From assembly GCF_003574465.1 (NCBI RefSeq), contig NZ_QOWC01000003.1, positions 1 through 64,000 of the forward strand: a stretch of DNA of 64,000 nt, given 5' to 3'. Positions within the stretch are counted from its first letter, which is position 1. Every line of letters begins with the position of its first letter. The notes below the pieces were generated by a model. It was not told the DNA's origin. It saw nothing but the letters and a program-made list of their open reading frames with translations, and searched no databases. The stretch is from Methylobacterium crusticola (GTDB taxonomy: Bacteria > Pseudomonadota > Alphaproteobacteria > Rhizobiales > Beijerinckiaceae). This document shows, piece after piece, positions 58,392 through 64,000 of this stretch. The position numbers and the translations under genes were made by a program.

Positions 58392-59348
58392 TCACGCGGC
58401 GAGGTGGCGGGCGAGGGCGGCCGGATCCACGTTGCCGCCCGACAGGACGATGCCGACCCGCTTGTCCGCGACCGGCACCACGCCCTCGAAGGCGGCGGCC
58501 GCCGCCAGGCACCCAGTCGGCTCGACCACGAGCTTCATGCGCTCGACGAAGAAGCGCATCGCCGCGGCGAGCTGGGCGTCCGACACCGTGGCGATGCCGG
58601 CGACCTCCCGCTGGATGATCGGGAAGGTGTGCTGCCCCAGATGCGTGGTCAGCGCCCCGTCGGCGATGGAGACCGGCACCGGGATGCGCACGATCTCGCC
58701 CTTGGCCAGGGATTGCTGCCCGTCGTTGCCGGCCTCGGGCTCGACGCCCCAGATCTCGCAATCCGGCGCGAGGGCCCGGGCGGCGAGGGCCGAGCCGGCG
58801 AGCAGCCCGCCGCCGCCGAGGCAGACCAGCACCATGTCGAGGGCACCGGTCTCCTCCAGGAGCTCCATCACCGCCGTGCCCTGGCCGGCGATCACGTCCG
58901 GATGGTCGTAGGGCGGGATCAGGGTCAGGCCGCGCTCCTGCGCGAGTTGCCGGGTCAGGGCCTCGCGGTCCTCCCGGTAGCGGTCGTACGGGACGATCTC
59001 GGCGCCGTAGCCCCGGGTCGCCGCGACCTTCATGGCGGGGGCGTCGTGCGGCATCACGATCACGGTCGGCACGCCCTGGAGCGCCCCCGCATACGCGATG
59101 GCCTGGGCGTGGTTGCCCGACGAGAACGCGATCACGCCGCGCCGGCGCCGCGCGGGGTCGAGGGCCGCGATGGCGTTGCAGGCGCCCCGGAACTTGAAGG
59201 CGCCGGCCCGCTGCAGGGGCTCGGCCTTGAAGAACAGGCGCGCGCCCGTGCGCGCATCGGCGGTGCGGGAGGTGAGCACCGGCGTGCGGTGGGCGATGCC
59301 GGCGATCCGCTCGGCGGCGGCGCGCACGTCCGCGAAGGCGACGCTCAT
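58392..59348 (-). CDS. PLP-dependent threonine dehydratase/serine racemase-like
   Basis: A 318-aa fold-type II PLP enzyme. The PLP Lys52 is in AFKFRGA, with SSGNH at 76-80 and the phosphate-binding GGGGLLAG near 170. It lacks the C-terminal ACT domain of biosynthetic IlvA, so it is catabolic threonine dehydratase-, serine/threonine dehydratase- or serine racemase-like. The start codon overlaps the echA stop by one nucleotide (TGATG). Its product would be 2-oxobutyrate or pyruvate. Confidence 0.88.
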   Translation of the reverse strand: MSVAFADVRAAAERIAGIAHRTPVLTSRTADARTGARLFFKAEPLQRAGAFKFRGACNAIAALDPARRRRGVIAFSSGNHAQAIAYAGALQGVPTVIVMPHDAPAMKVAATRGYGAEIVPYDRYREDREALTRQLAQERGLTLIPPYDHPDVIAGQGTAVMELLEETGALDMVLVCLGGGGLLAGSALAARALAPDCEIWGVEPEAGNDGQQSLAKGEIVRIPVPVSIADGALTTHLGQHTFPIIQREVAGIATVSDAQLAAAMRFFVERMKLVVEPTGCLAAAAAFEGVVPVADKRVGIVLSGGNVDPAALARHLAA

Positions 59349-60121
59349 CAGCGGTGCTCGAAGTTCGGTTTGCGCTTCTCCACGAAGGCGGCCATGCCCT
59401 CCTTCTGGTCGGCGGTGGCGAACAGCCCGTAGAACACGCGGCGCTCGAAGCGCACGCCCTCGGTCAGGGTCGTCTCGAAGGCCCGGTCGATGCTCTCCTT
59501 GGCCACCATCACGGCCGGCAGCGACAGGGACGCGATGGTCTCGGCCGCCCGCATGGTCTCGTCGAGGAGGTCGGCCGCCGGCACCACCCGGGCGACGAGG
59601 CCCGCGCGCTCGGCCTCCGCCGCGTCCATCAGGCGGCCGGTCAAGCAGAGCTCCATCGCCTTGGCCTTGCCCACCGCCCGGGTCAGGCGCTGCGTGCCGC
59701 CGGCCCCCGGGATCACCCCGAGCTTGATCTCGGGCTGGCCGAACTTCGCGGTGTCGGCGGCCAGGATGAAGTCGCACATCATGGCGAGCTCGCAGCCGCC
59801 CCCGAGGGCGTAGCCGGCGACCGCGGCGATGATCGGCTTGCGGCGCCGGCCGACCTTGTCCCACTCGCCGAACGGGTCGGCCATGTAGAATTCCGGATGG
59901 GTGCGGTTCTGCATCTCGCGGATGTCGGCCCCGGCCGCGAAGGCCTTGTCCGAGCCGGTCAGCACGATGCAGCCGATGCCCTCGTCGCCCTCGAACCCGT
60001 CGAGGGCCGCGTTCAGCTCGGCGATCAGCGCGTTGCACAGCGCGTTGAGCTGTGCGGGGCGGTGCAGGGTGATCAACGCCACCCGGCCCCGCGTCTCCAC
60101 CCGGATGTTCTCGTAGGCCAC
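59348..60121 (-). CDS. Enoyl-CoA hydratase/isomerase (crotonase family)
   Basis: A 257-aa crotonase, the normal length. The oxyanion-hole region [11 protein letters not shown] is at about 60-70, with Glu111 ([12 protein letters not shown]) and Glu131 ([18 protein letters not shown]) as catalytic acids, so hydratase activity is likely. The start is GTG at 60121, with GGGAGGAG 4 nt upstream; the open frame runs back through tandem repeats to 60274, which I exclude. First of a three-gene operon. No other beta-oxidation genes are near. Confidence 0.93.
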   Translation of the reverse strand: MAYENIRVETRGRVALITLHRPAQLNALCNALIAELNAALDGFEGDEGIGCIVLTGSDKAFAAGADIREMQNRTHPEFYMADPFGEWDKVGRRRKPIIAAVAGYALGGGCELAMMCDFILAADTAKFGQPEIKLGVIPGAGGTQRLTRAVGKAKAMELCLTGRLMDAAEAERAGLVARVVPAADLLDETMRAAETIASLSLPAVMVAKESIDRAFETTLTEGVRFERRVFYGLFATADQKEGMAAFVEKRKPNFEHR

Positions 60122-60217
60122 GGTGCTCCTCCCGATCTCCTGCCCGTCCCTGGCTAGGGGAGCGCGGGCCGGACCGCAAGACGCCCGCGGGCGCGCTGCG
60201 CCGGCGCCGGGCGCATG

Positions 60218-60300
60218 CCCGCGGGAGCGGGCGCCGGGCACAGGCAGACACCCGCGGGAGCGGGCGCCGGGCACAGGCAGGCACCCGCGGCCGCGGGCGC
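60218..60300. repeat. 33-bp tandem repeat, about 2.5 copies
   Basis: Units at 60218-60250 and 60251-60283 differ at one position only (CAGACA against CAGGCA); a shorter third copy runs from 60284 to about 60300. Each has a CCCGCGGGAGCGGGCGCC core. The array lies in the gap between echA and the PAP2 gene, whose reading frames it does not need. Confidence 0.8.
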
Positions 60301-60305
60301 CGCCC

Positions 60306-61049
60306 TCATGCCGGCGGCGGGTCCGGCGCTTCCACCACGTCCTGGCGCTGGAGCTGGAGCGCCACGAACCAGCACAGGGCGGCCCAGGCCGCGCCGACGC
60401 ACCAGCCGGCCAGGACGTCGCTCGGCCAGTGGACCCCGAGATAGACCCGGCTCACGCCCACGAGCAGGGTCGTGATCACCCCGAGGCTCATCACGAAGGT
60501 CTTGACCCGGCGTCCGCGCTCGACGCGGGCGAGCAGGATCGCGAGCGTCAGGTAGGCGATCGCCGAGAGCATGGCGTGCCCGCTCGGGAAGCTCGCCGTG
60601 AAGGTCTCCATGCCGTGCGGCACCAGTTCCGGCCGCGGCCGGTGGTAGAGCATCTTCAGCCCCGTCGAGAGGATCTCGCCGCCGCCGACCGCCGCCAGCA
60701 CGAACACGGCCGCGCGCCGGCGCGCCGTGACGGCGAGGTAGAGCACCACGCAGGCCGTGACGTAGACGATCCCGAACACGCTGCCGAAGGCGGTGATGTC
60801 CCGCATCGTCTCCGGCAGCCAGTGCGGCCCGATCGGCTGGGCGAGGTCGCCCGGCCGGCGCAGGGACAGGAGCAGGAGCTTGTCGACGCTCTCCGTGTCG
60901 CCCTCCCGGACCTCGCCGGCGAGCTTGACGAAGCCGAACCCGAACAGGCTGACGGCCAGGAGCGACGCGAGGGGGCCGATCTCGTTGAGGCGCAGGCGCA
61001 GCCAGACCGCGGTGGCGTGGCGCCGGAAGGGGATCGGGAGCGCGCGCAT
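60306..61049 (-). CDS. PAP2-family phosphatase (membrane)
   Basis: A 247-aa membrane phosphatase with about six TM helices and the three PAP2 motifs: K132 and RPRP at 137-140 (KxxxxRP-type), PSGH at 155-158, and S200-R201-x5-H207-x3-D211. These residues form a phospho-histidine centre that removes phosphate from lipid diphosphates such as undecaprenyl-PP, phosphatidate or lipid A. It may back up UppP. Start ATG 61049, overlapping the preceding stop by one nucleotide. Confidence 0.92.
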   Translation of the reverse strand: MRALPIPFRRHATAVWLRLRLNEIGPLASLLAVSLFGFGFVKLAGEVREGDTESVDKLLLLSLRRPGDLAQPIGPHWLPETMRDITAFGSVFGIVYVTACVVLYLAVTARRRAAVFVLAAVGGGEILSTGLKMLYHRPRPELVPHGMETFTASFPSGHAMLSAIAYLTLAILLARVERGRRVKTFVMSLGVITTLLVGVSRVYLGVHWPSDVLAGWCVGAAWAALCWFVALQLQRQDVVEAPDPPPA

Positions 61050-61564
61050 CAGGCCTCCCCGAACGGGAAGCGGCCCCGCGGCTCCCAGGGACCGCCGAGG
61101 TAGCGCCACAGCAGCAGGCCCCGGGCCGGGAACGCCGTCGGCACGAAGGCCGCCGCGAGCTCCCGGTGCAGGGTCCGGGCGACCTCGGGCGCGACCTTGT
61201 TCTGCACCGTGAGGTGCGGCCGGAAGCCCTGGCGGTCCTGGGCGGTCAGCCACGGCGCGAAGGAGGCCGCGAGGCGCCCGCGCAGGCGCGAGACCGCGTC
61301 GGACGCGAGCGCGTAGGCGACGCCCCGCCCGGTGAAGCGCACGCCCGTGACGGCGACCTCGGGCGCGCCGGACTCGCGCCGGGCCTCGGCGAGCAGCGTC
61401 GCGGCGATGCCGGCCTCCTCCTCGCCGGGCAGGTGGTGGAAGAGCGTGACGTGGGCCGGGATGCGGTTGAGCGCCGCCGGGAAGTACCGGCGGCGCTGCG
61501 CGTCGAAGGACGCGAAGGCGGCCTCGTCGAGGTCCAGGGTCAGGATCAGGGGATCGTGCGGCAT
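61049..61564 (-). CDS. 2'-5' RNA ligase superfamily (2H phosphoesterase)
   Basis: A 171-aa protein with the two HxT motifs of the 2H family, HVTL at about 38-41 and HLTV at about 117-120. Such proteins hydrolyse cyclic nucleotide phosphates or join/cleave 2'-5' bonds; the substrate is unknown. I use ATG 61564 (MPHDPLILTLDLD); a GTG at 61594 would add 10 residues. Its stop overlaps the PAP2 start (TGATG), so both are co-translated although the activities seem unrelated. Confidence 0.82.
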   Translation of the reverse strand: MPHDPLILTLDLDEAAFASFDAQRRRYFPAALNRIPAHVTLFHHLPGEEEAGIAATLLAEARRESGAPEVAVTGVRFTGRGVAYALASDAVSRLRGRLAASFAPWLTAQDRQGFRPHLTVQNKVAPEVARTLHRELAAAFVPTAFPARGLLLWRYLGGPWEPRGRFPFGEA

Positions 61565-61635
61565 CGTCGCTGCGAGATGGCGCGCGATCCGCACAAGTCC
61601 AAGGCCTTCCGTCCGAGGGCATGGAGCGCGCCGCG

Positions 61636-61685
61636 GCCGCGCCGCTGTTCAGGCGCCGCCGCCGCGCCGCTGTTCAGGCGCCGCC
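61636..61685. repeat. 25-bp perfect tandem duplication
   Basis: Copies 61636-61660 and 61661-61685 are identical (starting GCCGCGCCGCTGTTCAGG). Since 25 is not a multiple of three, a reading frame through both copies would change frame between them, which supports a downstream start (61705) for the SGNH-like gene. Confidence 0.8.
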
Positions 61686-61704
61686 GCCGCGGCTACACGG
61701 CCTG

Positions 61705-62646
61705 ATGCGCAGCGGCGACATGGTCCATATCGGCCGGGACGGCTGGCTCTTCCTCGTCGGCGGCACCAACCGGGTGCGCCATCAGTACCGGGCCTCCCTG
61801 CCCGTCGCCTGGCGGCTCTGGCGCTGGCGGCGCCTGGTCGCGCGGCGCACCGCCCGGGCGGCGGGCCTCGGCATCCGCTGCTTCCACGTCGTCGTGCCGG
61901 AGAAGCTCAGCGTCTACGACGACCGCCTCGACGGTCTGGCGCTCGATCCCGCCCTGTCGCCGGCCCGGCGGCTCGGCGCGGGCCTCGCCCGCTCCCCGGC
62001 GGCCGGGGCCTGGATCGACCTCGTCGGGCCCATGCGGGCGGCGCGGGACGACGGCCCGCCGCTCTACCTGCGCACCGACACCCACTGGAGCCCCGAGGGC
62101 TGCCGGCTCGCCTTCGCGGCGATCATGCGGGCGGTCGGGGCGACGCCGCCGGCCGACCTCGCCGAGCGGCCGTCCCACGACAGCGAGGCGGTGCGCGACC
62201 TCGGCGCCAAGCTCGATCCGCCGCCGCGCGAGACCATGCGGATCCCCCTCGTCCAGCGCGACGCGGTGCGCACCTACGCGAGCCCCCTGGTGGCCGCCTA
62301 CGAGGCGCAGGGCCGGGCCGCCGACCTGCACGTCGGCGCCCACGTGGTGTTCCGCAACGAGAGCCCCGGGGCCGACCCGCGCACCCTGATGCTGTTCGGG
62401 GATTCCTGCGCCCACTTCACGCCGATCTTCCTCACCGGCCTCCTGGCCGAGAGTTTTCGCGAGGTCCACTTCGTCTGGTCGTCGAGCCTCGACTGGGGCT
62501 ACGTCGCCCGGGTGCGCCCGCACCTGCTCCTCGTCGAGATGGCGGAGCGCTTCATGACCCGCCTCCCGGCCGACCGGTTCGACATCGAGGCCGCGGGCGC
62601 CGCCCGCCTCGCCCGGATGGACGCGGCGGCCGCGGTGGCGATCTGA
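61705..62646 (+). CDS. AlgX/AlgJ-like SGNH-type O-acetyltransferase or hydrolase
   Basis: A 313-aa protein. GRDGWLFLVGG (10-20), TDTHWSPEG (124-132, catalytic Asp125-His127 pair) and LMLFGDSCAHF (229-239, nucleophile Ser234) are the AlgX/AlgJ/DHHW signatures. Members O-acetylate alginate or other exported polysaccharides. No clear signal peptide is seen in this start or in the frame extending to 61621, which is odd for a periplasmic enzyme and may mean a cytoplasmic or other export route. No alg genes nearby. Confidence 0.82.
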   Translation: MRSGDMVHIGRDGWLFLVGGTNRVRHQYRASLPVAWRLWRWRRLVARRTARAAGLGIRCFHVVVPEKLSVYDDRLDGLALDPALSPARRLGAGLARSPAAGAWIDLVGPMRAARDDGPPLYLRTDTHWSPEGCRLAFAAIMRAVGATPPADLAERPSHDSEAVRDLGAKLDPPPRETMRIPLVQRDAVRTYASPLVAAYEAQGRAADLHVGAHVVFRNESPGADPRTLMLFGDSCAHFTPIFLTGLLAESFREVHFVWSSSLDWGYVARVRPHLLLVEMAERFMTRLPADRFDIEAAGAARLARMDAAAAVAI

Positions 62647-62800
62647 CTGCCCCTGTCGGCGCGCGCGGCGCGCCCCACCTAGAGCGCTGTCCCCGGGAAT
62701 GGAGACCGGTGCGGCGCCGGGGAGCGCGTCGGCGCGGGGCGTTCAGGGCGGCGCCCGGCCGCGGCGCCGGCGGTGCTCCGGGCGGGCGAGGGAGGATGCG

Positions 62801-63787
62801 ATGGGGCTGCTCGTCGAGGGCGTCTGGCAGGACCGCTGGTACGACACCAAGGAGACCGGCGGGCGCTTCGTGCGCAAGGATTCCGCCTTCCGCAACTGGG
62901 TCACGCCCGACGGCGCGCCCGGGCCCTCCGGGGAGGGCGGGTTCCCGGCCGAGGCCGGGCGCTACCACCTCTACGTCTCGCTGGCCTGCCCGTGGGCCCA
63001 CCGCACCCTGATCGTGCGGGCCCTCAAGGGCCTCGAGGACCTGGTCTCGGTCGGCGTGGTCGATCCGCACATGGGGGCGGAAGGCTGGGTGTTCGGCGAC
63101 ACGCCGGGCGCCGGCCCCGACGCGGAGAACGGCGCCCGGCGCCTCTACGAGATCTACCGGATGGCCGACCCCGCCCATACGGGCCGCGTCACCGTGCCGG
63201 TGCTCTGGGACCGGGCGCGCCGGACCATCGTGTCGAACGAGTCGGCCGAGATCGTCCGGATGCTGAACACCGCCTTCGCGGCCCTCGGCGCCACCGGCCC
63301 GGACCTCTGCCCGGACGACCTGCGGCCGGAGATCGACGCCCTCAACGCCCGGGTCTACGACCGGGTCAACAACGGCGTCTACAAGGCCGGCTTCGCCACC
63401 GCGCAGGAGGCCTACGCGGAGGCCGTCGCGGCGCTGTTCCAGGAACTCGACGCCCTCGACGCGCGCCTTGCCCGCGGCCGCTACCTCCTCGGCGAGCGCC
63501 TGACCGAGGCCGACATCCGGCTGTTCACCACGCTGGTGCGCTTCGATCCCGTCTACGTCGGCCACTTCAAGTGCAACCTGCGCCGCATCGCCGACTACGC
63601 GAATCTCGCGCCCTACCTGCGCGACCTCTACCAGACCCCCGGCATCGCCCCGACGGTCGACCTCACCCACATCAAGCGCCACTATTACGAGAGCCACCCG
63701 AGCATCAACCCGACCGGGATCGTGCCCCTCGGGCCGGTGCTGGATTACGGGGCGCCGCACGACCGGGCGCGGCGGTTCGGCGGGTAG
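62801..63787 (+). CDS. Glutathionyl-hydroquinone reductase (Xi-class GST)
   Basis: A 328-aa protein of the YqjG/PcpF group, which removes glutathione from glutathionyl-hydroquinones using GSH. Catalytic Cys63 lies in SLACPWAHR, the class signature. The Xi-class C-terminal part (PVLWDRARRTIVSNESAEI, ADIRLFTTLVRFDPVY, FKCNLRRIADY) is complete. Start ATG 62801 with GGGAGG upstream. Cytoplasmic; protects against quinone stress. Confidence 0.93.
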   Translation: MGLLVEGVWQDRWYDTKETGGRFVRKDSAFRNWVTPDGAPGPSGEGGFPAEAGRYHLYVSLACPWAHRTLIVRALKGLEDLVSVGVVDPHMGAEGWVFGDTPGAGPDAENGARRLYEIYRMADPAHTGRVTVPVLWDRARRTIVSNESAEIVRMLNTAFAALGATGPDLCPDDLRPEIDALNARVYDRVNNGVYKAGFATAQEAYAEAVAALFQELDALDARLARGRYLLGERLTEADIRLFTTLVRFDPVYVGHFKCNLRRIADYANLAPYLRDLYQTPGIAPTVDLTHIKRHYYESHPSINPTGIVPLGPVLDYGAPHDRARRFGG

Positions 63788-63822
63788 AACCCGCCCGGGG
63801 GCGCCCCGCGGCGCGGCCGCGT

Positions 63823-64000
63823 TCAGGGCAGCGCCCGCTCCGGCAGCAGGTCGGCCGCGGACCCGTCGGCCGCGAGCGCCCCGCGCAGCGGCGCGTCGCG
63901 CGCGACGAGGTTCGCGTCGGCGAGGGGCGGGCTCCGGTCGAGGACCTCGCGGGTGTCGGCAATCCTGGCGCGCCGGCCCGCCCGGGCCCGCAACGGGCGT
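63823..64000 (-). pseudogene. Truncated AidB-like acyl-CoA dehydrogenase N-terminal fragment (runs off right edge)
   Basis: A minus-strand frame enters from the right edge and ends at a TGA (63825-63823). The 20 residues before position 40 in the fragment read ADTREVLDRSPPLADANLVA, followed by RDAPLRGALAADGSA. This matches the N-terminal motif of AidB-type acyl-CoA dehydrogenases (T-x-EV-x-N/DQ-x-PPL-x-D/A-x-NL, then D-x-x-L-x-x-A). AidB is about 540 aa, but here the frame stops about 25 residues after the motif. This suggests a decayed gene. No ATG is in view, and a TTG near 63992 is the only visible start-like codon. Confidence 0.4.

Noticed and set aside
60218..60300. Tandem 33-bp units as CRISPR or coding repeat
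   Set aside because: There are no spacers, and the true echA start (GTG 60121, strong SD) lies outside the array.

Overview
The window is a chromosomal, very GC-rich stretch with a strong G/C bias at third codon positions. It reads as an alphaproteobacterium of the Hyphomicrobiales, most likely Methylobacterium or a close relative (inference). The evidence is the chvI-chvG-hprK-EIIA-HPr block next to pckA, the Hsp20 + DUF1150 pair, an FzlA-like GST next to queG, and a free-standing methylmalonyl-CoA mutase small subunit. Almost every gene is a housekeeping or conserved accessory gene. I see no phage, transposase, integrase, CRISPR array, rRNA or tRNA.

Layout. 1-4.4 kb: 5' end of a secreted protein, zwf, a serine hydrolase of the beta-lactamase fold, queD and queE (minus strand). 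4.7-8.6 kb: D-Ala-D-Ala carboxypeptidase, CobW-type metallochaperone GTPase, GNAT-like acyltransferase (plus). 8.6-12.6 kb: chvI-chvG-hprK-EIIA(Man)-HPr, reading leftward. 13-18.7 kb: HugZ-like protein, pckA, L-2-hydroxyglutarate oxidase-like flavoprotein, lepA. 18.9-22.7 kb: two small exported proteins, mutA, uppP (minus). 23.2-26 kb: FzlA-like GST, queG, NAD-epimerase-like protein. 26-30 kb: rplU-rpmA-GNAT-obgE-proB (minus). 30.2-33.1 kb: small conserved protein, OlsB-like N-acyltransferase, membrane acyltransferase. 33.2-41.5 kb: proA-nadD-rsfS-rlmH-envC-ctpA-deacetylase-rppH-DUF2939, a growth and division run with 1-nt overlaps. 41.7-43.3 kb: heat-shock Hsp20/DUF1150 and an alpha/beta hydrolase. 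43.5-49.3 kb: GT4 glycosyltransferase, infC, amylo-alpha-1,6-glucosidase, second GT4. 49.7-55 kb: rpmI-rplT-pheS-pheT and a SEC-C protein. 55-64 kb: moeB-like, dapE, membrane protein, YbaK-type deacylase / threonine dehydratase / enoyl-CoA hydratase operon, PAP2 phosphatase with a 2H RNA-ligase-like protein, AlgX-like SGNH protein, glutathionyl-hydroquinone reductase, and an apparently truncated AidB-like fragment at the right edge.

Together the genes cover cell-envelope sensing tied to PTS carbon/nitrogen signalling and gluconeogenesis (ChvGI, HprK, pckA), queuosine synthesis (queD, queE, queG), translation (lepA, infC, L20, L21, L27, L35, PheST, ObgE, RsfS, RlmH), proline synthesis split over two sites (proB, proA), and envelope growth (UppP, carboxypeptidase, EnvC, CtpA). 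The parts most worth a second look are regulatory: an AUU start for infC, a possible sigma-32 promoter plus thermometer-like hairpin before hsp20, a structured rpmI-rplT leader, an intrinsic terminator inside the rplT-pheS operon, and many perfect inverted or tandem repeats. I did not find a convincing wholly new system.
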